From an uncultured Phocaeicola sp. (GTDB lineage: Bacteria > Bacteroidota > Bacteroidia > Bacteroidales > Bacteroidaceae): a stretch of DNA of 10,242 bases. The stretch spans positions 1 to 10,242 of the forward strand of contig CAOYQO010000047.1 in assembly GCA_948566455.1 (NCBI GenBank), in the 5' to 3' direction. Within the stretch, counting starts at the first letter, position 1. Each line of letters begins with the position of its first letter. The notes below the pieces were generated by a model. That model was given only the letters and a program-made list of their open reading frames with translations. It had not been told where the DNA came from and did not search any database. Positions 1 through 7,866 of the stretch are shown here, in pieces. Both the position numbers and the translations under genes were made by a program.

Positions 1-2
1 GA

Positions 3-34
3 CAAAGATAGGGATTTTAACTAATTCCCCCAAA
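3..34 (-). promoter_or_regulatory. Bacteroides-type promoter facing out of the left edge
   Basis: Read on the minus strand, TTTG (34 to 31) lies 20 nt upstream of TATCTTTG (10 to 3). This fits the Bacteroidetes consensus of TTTG, 19-21 nt, then TAnnTTTG. Transcription would start at or beyond the left edge and serve a gene not in this window, divergent from the response regulator at 56. Confidence 0.55.
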
Positions 35-55
35 TTTTCAAACTGAGCCAAAACA

Positions 56-691
56 TTGCTACTTATCGATAATCAGGATATTACCCGTGAAGGTATGAAA
101 ACGGTGGCCGGTCGGATAGGAGGGTTCGCCGCAATAAAGGAAGCCGGCAGTCAGAGTGAATTAACCGGACTTCTTGTCGATAATCCCAATGCCGTTGCAG
201 TGTTGGACTATACATTGTTTGATACTTCGGCTGAATATTTGCTTATATTGCAGGAACGGTTTAAGGAGGCACATTTTGTTCTGTTCAGCGATAATCTGAG
301 TGAGGATTTCATCCGGCGTATGGTTTTTAGCGGAACTTCATTCAGCGTGGTGATGAAAGATGCGCCGATGATAGAGATAGAGGAAGGGCTGCGGAAGGCA
401 AAACAGCATTTACAATACATGTGTACGCGTGCAGTCTGGCTGTTGCAGCATAAAGAAGACAAAAAAGATAAGTTAGTTTCACCGCTTACGGTCACGGAGC
501 GTGAAATTCTGAAACTGATGACATTGGGCAAGACTACGAAAGAGATTGCGGCTGAGCGTTTCCTAAGTGTATATACGGTAATGACTCACCGCAAAAATAT
601 CTTTCGCAAGCTGGAAGTGAACAATGTGCACGAAGCAACAAAATATGCCCTTCGTGCAGGGATTGTGGATGTGGTGGAATATTATATTTAG
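56..691 (+). CDS. LuxR/NarL-type response regulator transcription factor
   Basis: This is a two-component-type DNA-binding regulator with an N-terminal receiver domain (about residues 1-115) and a C-terminal LuxR helix-turn-helix (about 144-205). In the receiver I see D5 at the end of strand 1, the likely phosphoacceptor D51 (AVLDYTLFD), S78 after strand 4 and K101 (VMKD). The output domain has the family pattern [20 protein letters not shown] followed by the recognition helix [16 protein letters not shown]. The start is TTG at 56. An in-frame TGA at 44-46 limits upstream extension, and the first ATG (94) would remove strand 1 of the receiver fold. The usual acidic pair is D5-N6 here, so metal binding may be weaker or the domain atypical. 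No histidine kinase is adjacent, so it is an orphan in this view. It ends tail-to-tail with mnmA, overlapping by 4 nt. Target genes are unknown. Confidence 0.88.
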
Positions 692-1752
692 GATAAAGTG
701 ATTTCACCGCTTCCCACACAGATTTCCGCATTCTTGTCATACAGCACACCGAACTGTCCGGGGGCTATACCCTGTAAGGGGACGTGGCTGTGGATTCGGA
801 ACAAGTTATCTTCCCGTGTCAATATTCCTTTCATGAAAGTGTCTGTATGCCGGATCTTGAAAGAAACATCTGCGGAAGGTGCTCCCTTCCATAAGTCCTC
901 TGTGATGAAATGAAAATCATGCAAGGCAAAGTCTGTCCCATATTGTTTGTCTGTATCATAACCGTGTGAGACATAAATGATATTCTCGTCTATATCTTTG
1001 CGGATAACAAACCATGGTCCTCCACCTAGTCCCAATCCTTTGCGCTGTCCGATGGTGTGAAACCAATATCCTTTGTGAGTGCCAATCCGTTTTCCTGTTT
1101 CCATTTCAATGATATCCCCTTCTTTTTCACCCAAGAAACGGCGGAGGAACTCATTATAGTTGATTTTTCCTAGAAAGCAGATACCTTGACTGTCCTTGCG
1201 TTGTGCACTGGGCAGTTTGGCAATGCGGGCGATATCCCTGACCTCATTCTTCATCAGACCTCCCAAAGGGAACATCAGTTTTGAAATTTGCAGATAATCT
1301 ATTTGTGCCAGGAAATCTGTTTGGTCCTTGACGGGGTCTTGTGCGGTTCCCAGCCATATTTTCCCGTCTTTTTCAAGAATACTGGCGTAATGTCCGGTAG
1401 CTGTCTTGTCATATAAATGCCCTGCTTCCTGCTCAAAACATCCGAATTTGATGAGCTTGTTGCACATTACATCCGGGTTGGGAGTAAGACCGCGTTTCAC
1501 TTTATCGATGGCGTATGCCACTACATTATCCCAGTACTGTCGGTGCAGGTCAATGATATTCAGGCTCAGACCGTATTTGCGGGCGGTGGCGGTACATAGT
1601 TCAATGTCCTCTTCTGCCGTGCAGGTGAGATCTTCGTCACCGTCCATTCCGATTTTAATATAGAAAAGATCCGGTTTGTATCCTTGTTCGCAGAGGAGAT
1701 GTACGACAACCGCGCTGTCTACTCCTCCTGAAATTAATGCAGCTATGTTCAT
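688..1752 (-). CDS. mnmA: tRNA-specific 2-thiouridylase MnmA
   Basis: The product catalyses ATP-dependent 2-thiolation of wobble uridine U34 in tRNAs for Lys, Glu and Gln, using persulfide sulfur relayed from a cysteine desulfurase. The 354-aa length is close to the family norm of about 360. The N-terminal PP-loop ATPase motif SGGVDS is at residues 8-13. [13 protein letters not shown] at 92-104 contains the first catalytic cysteine, C97. [11 protein letters not shown] at 186-196 contains the persulfide-carrying C192. The [15 protein letters not shown] segment (231-245) marks the central domain and the last 80 or so residues match the C-terminal barrel. Both catalytic cysteines are present, so it is probably active. 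It starts 6 nt after the cysK stop, implying co-transcription from the cysK promoter. Bacteroides genomes commonly carry more than one MnmA paralogue, and which one this is cannot be settled from the window. Confidence 0.93.
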
Positions 1753-1758
1753 CTCATT

Positions 1759-2709
1759 TTATGATAATGGGTATTCTTCAAAAGCATAAAGCACGGTAGA
1801 CAAATATCGTTCCCCCGTATCGGGCAAGATTACTACAATTTGTTTTCCTTCATTTTCGGGGAGTTTGGCCAGTTCCAATGCGGCATAGGCAGCTGCTCCC
1901 GAAGATATTCCGACCAATAACCCTTCCGTCAGAGAGAGTTCGCGTCCTGTGCGGATGGCGTCATCGTCTTTCACCCGGATTATCTTGTCTACTAATTTTT
2001 CATTGTAGGTATGAGGGATAAATCCGGCTCCGATACCTTGTATCTTGTGCAGTCCCGGATTTCCTCCCGAAAGGACGGGGGAGTTATCCGGCTCTACAGC
2101 TACAATCTGTATATGGGGATTCTGTTTTTTTAATCCTTCCGCTACTCCGCTTAAAGTGCCGCCTGTACCGACTCCGGCAACAAAGATGTCTACCTTTCCG
2201 TCCGTGTCGTTCCATATTTCCTGTGCAGTGGTACGTGCATGGGCGGCGGGATTCGCCGGGTTTTCGAATTGTCCCAGAATGACGGCTCCCGGAGTCCGGT
2301 CACGCAATTCCTCCGCTTTTTCTATGGCTCCTTTCATTCCTTTTGCACCTTCGGTCAGTACCAATTGTGCTCCCATGGCTTTTAACAGGTTCTGGCGTTC
2401 CTCGCTCATGGTTTCGGGCATGGTCAGTATGGCTTTGTAACCTTTCACGCTGGCAACCCATGCTAACCCTACGCCGGTGTTGCCGCTGGTTGGTTCAATG
2501 ATAACCGCTCCGGGTTTCAAGATTCCTTTGGCTTCTGCATCCTCTATCATTGCCAGGGCTATACGGTCTTTTACACTTCCTCCGGGATTGAAGTATTCCA
2601 GTTTGGCAATTATTTGCGCTTTCGCATCGTGTTTTTTACTAAGGCGTGACAGTTCCAACAAGGGAGTTCCTCCGATGAGTTCGGTCAATTCTTTTTTTAT
2701 TCTTGCCAT
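1759..2709 (-). CDS. cysK: Cysteine synthase A (O-acetylserine sulfhydrylase)
   Basis: This PLP-dependent enzyme makes L-cysteine from O-acetylserine and sulfide in the cytoplasm, the last step of cysteine biosynthesis. The 316-aa length is typical. The PLP lysine is K47 in NPGGSVKDR (41-49). The substrate-binding loop TSGNTG is at 74-79, and the phosphate-binding glycine loop GTGGTLSG at 181-188. GISSGAA at 268-274 contacts the pyridine ring. The family C-terminal PDTGERYLST runs 296-305, and ends in EEYPLS. The start ATG at 2709 follows an A-rich leader and lies about 35 nt from a Bacteroides -7 element. It is the first gene of a two-gene unit with mnmA. CysK and CysM are hard to separate by eye, but the motifs favour the CysK type. 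Confidence 0.94.
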   Translation of the reverse strand: MARIKKELTELIGGTPLLELSRLSKKHDAKAQIIAKLEYFNPGGSVKDRIALAMIEDAEAKGILKPGAVIIEPTSGNTGVGLAWVASVKGYKAILTMPETMSEERQNLLKAMGAQLVLTEGAKGMKGAIEKAEELRDRTPGAVILGQFENPANPAAHARTTAQEIWNDTDGKVDIFVAGVGTGGTLSGVAEGLKKQNPHIQIVAVEPDNSPVLSGGNPGLHKIQGIGAGFIPHTYNEKLVDKIIRVKDDDAIRTGRELSLTEGLLVGISSGAAAYAALELAKLPENEGKQIVVILPDTGERYLSTVLYAFEEYPLS

Positions 2710-2744
2710 AATCTTTTCATTTAGTGGGTTCTGATTTTATAATG

Positions 2745-2775
2745 CAAAGATAGGGGAAGATGTTCATGGCGGAAA
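2745..2775 (-). promoter_or_regulatory. Promoter of cysK-mnmA
   Basis: On the minus strand a perfect -7 element TATCTTTG lies at 2752-2745. A weak -33-like TTTC lies 19 nt upstream, at 2775-2772. The predicted leader to the cysK ATG is about 30 nt. The -33 region touches the edge of the dyad at 2775-2792, so a protein bound there could block or assist RNA polymerase. Confidence 0.6.
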
Positions 2776-2792
2776 TACCCTATTTAGGGTAT
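2775..2792. promoter_or_regulatory. Perfect inverted repeat, candidate operator
   Basis: ATACCCTA at 2775-2782 and TAGGGTAT at 2785-2792 form a perfect 8-bp dyad with a 2-nt centre (TT). It lies in the 145-bp divergent region, beside the cysK -33 position and about 32 bp upstream of the -7 element of the phosphoesterase operon. Size and symmetry suit a dimeric repressor or activator. The ATA...TAT ends recall Rrf2-family sites such as IscR or CymR, which often control cysteine genes, but this assignment is only a guess. Confidence 0.45.
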
Positions 2793-2802
2793 ATTTTATA
2801 GT

Positions 2803-2831
2803 GTTGTCTCCTGAATAATTCACTATCTTTG
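2803..2831 (+). promoter_or_regulatory. Promoter of the phosphoesterase operon
   Basis: A perfect -7 element TATCTTTG lies at 2824-2831, 23 nt upstream of the ATG at 2855. The -33 match is poor: GTTG at 2803-2806 with 17-nt spacing is the best seen. A weak -33 would fit a promoter that needs an activator, possibly through the nearby dyad. Confidence 0.5.
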
Positions 2832-2854
2832 TCCGGAATTAACAAGTCTAATCT

Positions 2855-3793
2855 ATGATGATAACAAGAAATTTTATTGGGGTAGTAGTCCTTTGCTTGT
2901 GTGCATTGGCAGCTTGCACATCTTCAAAAGAGTCGAAAAAGACGCTGACTGTCCTTTCATGGAATGTATGGCATGGCGGTCATTCAAAAACTTATTCCGG
3001 AAAAGGGTGTGAGGGAACTATTGATATTCTGAAAAAAAGTGAGGCTGATGTGGTCTTGATGATTGAAACTTATGGAGCTGCCCCGATGGTAGCCGACTCA
3101 TTGGGATATTCGTACAATCTCATTTCTGATAATCTTTCTATTTATAGCCGTTATCCCATTATTCGGAAATATGCTTTTGCCGACAGCATAAGTACCTTTA
3201 ATTTTGGCGGAGTGATGATAGATGTGGATGGGAAACCTGTCCGTGTTTTTAATACTTGGTTGCATTATCTTCCTGATATGCGTTTGGCCCCGACGGATAA
3301 ATCCAAGGAAGAAATATTGGCTTGGGAGATGGAGGGAACACGTGATGAGGAAATACATAAGATTTTGTCTGTTCTTCAACCCTTGTTGGCAGAGGCCGAC
3401 AGTATTCCAATTATAATGGGCGGTGATTTTAACGTGCATTCTCATCTGGATTGGACGGAAGCTACCCGTAACCTGTATCTTCATGGTGGTGCAGTGGTGG
3501 ATTGGCCTGTTTCCATTGCTATGGAAGAGGCGGGATTTAAAGATAGTTTCCGTGAGATGAACCCCAATCCGGTGGCCAATCTGGGAGTAACGTGGCTGAC
3601 AGATGCGGATTCGTTGGAAACCGAGTGTCGTATGGACCGCATTGATTTTATTTATTATCAGGGAAAAACCATTCAGGCGATAGCATCTGAGTGTTATGAC
3701 AATAGTTTGGGTAAAACTTTTACTTTTAAAGGAGAAGATTTTTTCTATCCTTCAGATCATGGTTTTGTCCTTTCGAAATTCGAACTTGATTAA
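2855..3793 (+). CDS. Endonuclease/exonuclease/phosphatase-fold lipoprotein
   Basis: This is a predicted exported, lipid-anchored metal-dependent phosphoesterase. Residues 1-20 are a hydrophobic signal peptide ending in a lipobox with C21 (LAAC). The EEP/DNase I-like fold motifs appear in order: SWNVWHGG with N37; E71 in VLMIETY for metal binding; GGDFNVHSHLDW with D191 and N193; MDRIDFIYY at 260-268; and the terminal catalytic SDH with D301 and H302. All expected active-site residues are present, so an active hydrolase is likely. The family includes nucleases, sphingomyelinases and inositol-phosphate phosphatases, and the substrate cannot be assigned here. Signal peptide plus lipobox place it in the periplasm or on the outer membrane. 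It is the first gene of an operon, followed 27 nt later by a second secreted phosphoesterase. Two ATGs are adjacent at 2855 and 2858, and the first is used here. Confidence 0.87.
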   Translation: MMITRNFIGVVVLCLCALAACTSSKESKKTLTVLSWNVWHGGHSKTYSGKGCEGTIDILKKSEADVVLMIETYGAAPMVADSLGYSYNLISDNLSIYSRYPIIRKYAFADSISTFNFGGVMIDVDGKPVRVFNTWLHYLPDMRLAPTDKSKEEILAWEMEGTRDEEIHKILSVLQPLLAEADSIPIIMGGDFNVHSHLDWTEATRNLYLHGGAVVDWPVSIAMEEAGFKDSFREMNPNPVANLGVTWLTDADSLETECRMDRIDFIYYQGKTIQAIASECYDNSLGKTFTFKGEDFFYPSDHGFVLSKFELD

Positions 3794-3820
3794 AATAAGA
3801 GTTGATAAAAATAGATATTC

Positions 3821-6277
3821 ATGAAAAAGACCTTTTTATTATCGTGCCTGATGTTGGCCGCAATGCCGGTGATGGCTGCTTACACGGGCCATGTATATGT
3901 AGATAAAAACAAGAATGGCGTATTTGACCAAAGTGAAAAACCGCTGGCGGGCATCAAAGTATCCGATGGCTTGAATGTGGTTGAAACGGCTGCCGACGGT
4001 AGTTTTACTTTACCCGGTCATGAGCGTGAACGTTTTATTTTCATTACCACTCCTTCGGGGTATAAAACATTTAACCGTCATTATCATAAAATAGAAAAGA
4101 AACAGTCCGGTTATGATTTCGGTTTGATCCCTTACAGTGGACGGATTCGTAAAAACGGCTCCCACAGGTATATTCATATTGCTGATACAGAGATATTTAA
4201 TACGGAAAACCATGCAGACTGGGTGAATAATGTGCGTGACTATGCCAGGAATGAACAGGCGGCTTTTATCATTCATACCGGGGATATCTGCTATGAAAAA
4301 GGCTTGAAGGCTCATATCAAACTGATGAATACGGAAAATATGGACTGTCCTGTCTTTTATTGTATCGGAAATCATGATTTGGTAAAGGGGAAGTATGGCG
4401 AAGAACTTTTTGAAAGCATTTATGGGCCGGTATATTATTCTTTTGATGCAGGTAATGTGCACTATGTTGTTACGCCGATGCCCGGAGGAGACCATGCTCC
4501 AGGCTATACTTCCGATGACGTCTGTCGTTGGTTGAAGAACGACCTGGCTCATATCCGCCCCGGAACTCCTGTTGTTGTTTTCAATCATGATTTGCTGACA
4601 TACGAAGATACCTTTATTTTTAAGAGCAAGAATGCCGGAAGCATTAATCTGAATGAGTACAACTTGAAAGCATGGGTATATGGTCATTGGCATATTAACT
4701 ATATGAAGAAACAGGGAGATGTTTACAGTGTTTGTACCTCTTCATTGGATAAAGGAGGCATAGATCATTCCACTACTGCTTTTCGTGTGATGCACGTAGA
4801 TAGTAAAGGAGATTTCACTTCCGAGCTCCGTTATACCTATTTGGACAAGAATATCTGTATCGCTTCGCCTGCAGGAGTAATGGCTTCGGGTGTCCTTCCG
4901 GTGGCTGTCAATGTGTATTCTTCCGTGTCGCCGGTGAGAGAAGTGCTCTATACTTGTCTGGCCGACGGGAAACCTGTGCTGAAAAACAAGCGATTGCTGC
5001 AAAGTACTGACTGGTCATGGAACGGGGAGCTTCCCTTGTCTCATAAATATGTGGGTAAGGAACTTACTTTGCGGGTAACAGCCCGTTTTAATAACGGAGA
5101 GATAGCTGAAGCAGAAAGTAATTTTATCTGCCGGACTGAAAAGGCCGTTCCTTTGTTTTCTGCTGACTGGGATAATCTGTCAGGCAATGCGAAACATTCC
5201 GCCCCCGTTTCCGCTCCATTGAATTTGCCTTTGCAGCTGGCATGGACTAACAATGTCGGAGCTAATCTTTATATGACTTCTCCACTGATACACAAGGGAA
5301 AAGTAATTGTTGCCTCTGTGGATGAGGATCTGAAAGGTGCAGGCCATGTGTATGCTTTGAATGGGAAGGACGGTACAATTCTTTGGAGTTGTCCTGTTCG
5401 TAATTCTATTAAAAACTCCATTGCGGTTGATAGTGACATCGTGTTTGCCCAGGATGCCCAAGGCTTTTTGTATGCCATTGATACCGAAACCGGTAAATTG
5501 TGTTGGGAAAAGCAATTGCCCGTAAATGGCTTGCCGGCCCTTATTGACGGACTGGTGGCCGGTGAAGGAGTGGTCTATGCGGGAACCGGAAAGGGGCTTT
5601 GTGCTTTTGAAGCCCGAACGGGCAAACAACTTTGGAAAAATGAAGGCTGGGGACAAGGAGAAGGGACTACGAGCACGCTGACTTTGGGTAACAACCTGCT
5701 GGTTGCCGGTGCACAATGGAATGCCCTTTACGGCAATGATGCCAAAACAGGTGAGAAACTTTGGGCGGTCAGCGATAACGGCTTGCGTAATCGGGGAGCA
5801 TCTCCTGCCATGCATGGTGCCTTGTTGTATCTGATCTCAGATAAGTCTTTCTTTATATTAGAGGCTGCTACCGGAAAAGTAATAGTCCGTAAACCATTAC
5901 CTTATAATGTGGACGTTACTTCTACTCCTTTACTCACTGACAAGGAGATTATCTTTGGTTCTGCACAGAAAGGGCTGATAGCCTTGGATAGTGAGACATT
6001 GGAAGAAAAATGGACTTGTCCTGTGGGGGATGCTTTGGTTTATACCTGTCCTTATAGCCGTCAGCCTTCCGCTACGATTGAAACCAGTGCGGTATGGGCG
6101 GGAGATATTGTTTATGTAGCCGCTTCGGACGGTACGGTATACGGAATTAATAAAGAGGATGGCAAGGTGGTATGGAAACATGCTACAGGAGCTCCTATGT
6201 TCGGGTCGGTAGCCCTGTCGGGTAATGCATTGGTGGTTTCGGACTTTGGTGGAAATGTTTATTTGTTCTGTAAGTAG
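3821..6277 (+). CDS. Secreted calcineurin-like phosphoesterase fused to a PQQ-type beta-propeller
   Basis: This 818-aa exported protein has a signal peptide at residues 1-19 (cleavage near VMA-AYTG). A small beta-sandwich of SdrB/MetallophosN type follows (about 22-105), with an acidic Ca-binding-like loop DKNKNGVFDQSE at 28-39. The metallophosphoesterase core spans about 115-345: D122 (ADTE), HTGD at 152-155, GNHD with N184 and H185, H256, and GHWH at 288-291, a near-complete dimetal site. The canonical first DxH reads DTE (D122, E124). A linker or MetallophosC-like domain fills about 345-465. From about 470 to the end are roughly eight propeller strands of the form G-x-[VLF]-Y-A-x-[DN]-x-x-[TD]-G-x-x-x-W, as in BamB and PQQ dehydrogenases. 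Related phosphoesterases usually end before the propeller, so the fusion is notable. The propeller may bind a partner or ligand. It lies 27 nt after the EEP lipoprotein and is probably co-transcribed. Confidence 0.87.
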   Translation: MKKTFLLSCLMLAAMPVMAAYTGHVYVDKNKNGVFDQSEKPLAGIKVSDGLNVVETAADGSFTLPGHERERFIFITTPSGYKTFNRHYHKIEKKQSGYDFGLIPYSGRIRKNGSHRYIHIADTEIFNTENHADWVNNVRDYARNEQAAFIIHTGDICYEKGLKAHIKLMNTENMDCPVFYCIGNHDLVKGKYGEELFESIYGPVYYSFDAGNVHYVVTPMPGGDHAPGYTSDDVCRWLKNDLAHIRPGTPVVVFNHDLLTYEDTFIFKSKNAGSINLNEYNLKAWVYGHWHINYMKKQGDVYSVCTSSLDKGGIDHSTTAFRVMHVDSKGDFTSELRYTYLDKNICIASPAGVMASGVLPVAVNVYSSVSPVREVLYTCLADGKPVLKNKRLLQSTDWSWNGELPLSHKYVGKELTLRVTARFNNGEIAEAESNFICRTEKAVPLFSADWDNLSGNAKHSAPVSAPLNLPLQLAWTNNVGANLYMTSPLIHKGKVIVASVDEDLKGAGHVYALNGKDGTILWSCPVRNSIKNSIAVDSDIVFAQDAQGFLYAIDTETGKLCWEKQLPVNGLPALIDGLVAGEGVVYAGTGKGLCAFEARTGKQLWKNEGWGQGEGTTSTLTLGNNLLVAGAQWNALYGNDAKTGEKLWAVSDNGLRNRGASPAMHGALLYLISDKSFFILEAATGKVIVRKPLPYNVDVTSTPLLTDKEIIFGSAQKGLIALDSETLEEKWTCPVGDALVYTCPYSRQPSATIETSAVWAGDIVYVAASDGTVYGINKEDGKVVWKHATGAPMFGSVALSGNALVVSDFGGNVYLFCK

Positions 6278-6388
6278 AGTTACGTAGATTACGATATGAT
6301 ATGGGCGGTAAGTGTGAAGCATCTTCTTTCTTATGATGGAACTATTCAATGGATCAAACAGGAACTATCTAGTTAAATAACCATAAAG

Positions 6389-6414
6389 TCTGCCCGGAAA
6401 TACTTTCGGGCAGA
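6389..6414 (+). terminator. Hairpin downstream of the phosphoesterase operon
   Basis: TCTGCCCG (6389-6396) pairs perfectly with CGGGCAGA (6407-6414), and a G-T and two A-T pairs extend the stem inward. It sits 111 nt after the stop of the fusion gene. The following bases (ATCATTACTG) are not a clean T-tract, so it is a plausible but weak intrinsic terminator. It overlaps the -33 zone of the helicase promoter. Confidence 0.45.
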
Positions 6415-6432
6415 ATCATTACTGTACCTTTG
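6404..6432 (+). promoter_or_regulatory. Promoter of the DEAD-box helicase gene
   Basis: The -7 element TACCTTTG is at 6425-6432. The best -33-like match is TTTC at 6404-6407 with short 17-nt spacing. The predicted leader is about 40 nt and includes a small hairpin, GGCC (6452-6455) with GGCC (6460-6463) around a GTGA tetraloop. No Shine-Dalgarno is evident before the ATG at 6481. Confidence 0.5.
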
Positions 6433-6480
6433 TTCCCATAAAATAGATACAGGCCGTGAGGCCCAATTTAATTATTTCAC

Positions 6481-7785
6481 ATGACATTTAAAGAATTAGA
6501 TCTTATAGAGCCTATTTTGAAGGCTTTACAACAAACCAGCTATACAACGCCGACCCCCATTCAGGAACAAGCAATTCCTGTATTATTAAAAGGTAAAGAT
6601 TTGCTGGGATGCGCCCAGACAGGAACAGGAAAAACAGCAGCGTTTGCTATCCCCCTTATACAACGACTTTATCAATCAGACCATAAAAAAGGTATCAAAG
6701 CATTGATACTCACCCCGACGCGTGAGCTTGCTATACAGATAGGCGAGAACTTTGACCAATATGCCGGATATACCGGAGTGAAGCATGCCGTCATTTTCGG
6801 TGGAGTGCCCCAAAAGGCGCAAGTTGATGCTTTGAAACGAGGTGTGCAGGTATTGATTGCCACTCCCGGACGTTTGCTTGATTTGCAGTCGCAAGGCTGT
6901 ATTTCATTGAAGGGGTTGGAGTATTTTGTATTGGATGAGGCAGACCGTATGCTTGATATGGGCTTCATACACGATATCAAGAAAGTATTGAAACTGATTC
7001 CTGCCCGGCGACAGACTTTGTTTTTCTCGGCTACCATGCCTTCTGAAATAGAGAAGCTGGCAGATTCCATGTTGACTAATCCGGAGAAGATAGAGGTGAC
7101 TCCAGTTTCATCTACTGTTGATACTATCCGGCAGAGTGTTTATTTTGTAGAGAAGAAGGAAAAGAAGGACTTGTTGCTGCATTTGCTGAAGAATCCTGAG
7201 ATAGAGTCAGTGTTGATTTTTACCCGTACCAAGCATGGTGCGGATAAATTGGCGAGGATTTTGAACAAGAGTGAGATCGGGGCGGAAGCTATTCATGGAA
7301 ACAAATCGCAGAACGCACGCCAAAGGGCGTTGACAAACTTCAAGGATCATACCACAAGAGTGCTGATAGCCACAGATATTGCAGCCAGAGGCATTGATGT
7401 GAACCAGCTTTCTCACGTTATCAACTATGAACTGCCCAATATATCGGAAACTTATGTGCACCGCATCGGTCGTACCGGGCGTGCCGGACACGACGGAATA
7501 GCCATCTCTTTTTGTGAATCGGAAGAATTGCCTTATTTAAAGGATATCCAAAAACTGATAGGACTACAGATTCCTGTTGTGAAAGACCATCCTTGGGTGA
7601 CCGTGGAAGGGGAAAAAGCGCAGGCCGGCAAGACCGAAGAACTGAAAGAAAAAGCAAAAGCCAATAAGGTGTACCGGGGCAGCAAAAGCAATGGTGATTA
7701 TTGGCGCAGGAAGAAACAGGCTCAAAGCAGACAAGGGCAAGGCAGGCAGAGTTCGGATAGAAAGGCTTCCGGCAGACAAGGATAA
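6481..7785 (+). CDS. rhlE: DEAD-box ATP-dependent RNA helicase, RhlE type
   Basis: This ATP-dependent RNA unwinding enzyme probably acts in ribosome assembly, RNA decay or cold adaptation. All helicase motifs are visible: the Q-motif region YTTPTPIQEQ (21-30); motif I AQTGTGKT (45-52); Ia PTRELA (79-84); Ib TPGRLLD (128-134); II DEAD (152-155); III SAT (183-185); IV LIFTRTKHGADKLA (245-258); V ATDIAARGID (297-306); and VI HRIGRTGRAG (327-336). Residues after about 370 form a charged, low-complexity tail rich in K, R, Q, S and G, typical of RhlE and likely to bind RNA non-specifically. The 434-aa length fits RhlE. It has its own promoter and appears to be a single-gene unit. The exact subfamily (RhlE versus other DEAD-box groups) is judged from motif style only. 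Confidence 0.92.
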   Translation: MTFKELDLIEPILKALQQTSYTTPTPIQEQAIPVLLKGKDLLGCAQTGTGKTAAFAIPLIQRLYQSDHKKGIKALILTPTRELAIQIGENFDQYAGYTGVKHAVIFGGVPQKAQVDALKRGVQVLIATPGRLLDLQSQGCISLKGLEYFVLDEADRMLDMGFIHDIKKVLKLIPARRQTLFFSATMPSEIEKLADSMLTNPEKIEVTPVSSTVDTIRQSVYFVEKKEKKDLLLHLLKNPEIESVLIFTRTKHGADKLARILNKSEIGAEAIHGNKSQNARQRALTNFKDHTTRVLIATDIAARGIDVNQLSHVINYELPNISETYVHRIGRTGRAGHDGIAISFCESEELPYLKDIQKLIGLQIPVVKDHPWVTVEGEKAQAGKTEELKEKAKANKVYRGSKSNGDYWRRKKQAQSRQGQGRQSSDRKASGRQG

Positions 7786-7866
7786 AGAATAACTTGTCTG
7801 CGTTTCATTATAAAATAGTTTATACTTGTTTTTATAACCTGTTTAAACTGAATGCATTTATTAATG

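Noticed and set aside
4010..4693. 227-codon minus-strand ORF
   Set aside because: It is antisense to the metallophosphoesterase core with all catalytic motifs on the plus strand.
5180..5815. 211-codon minus-strand ORF
   Set aside because: It is antisense to the propeller region of the fusion gene, whose repeats are clear in the plus frame.
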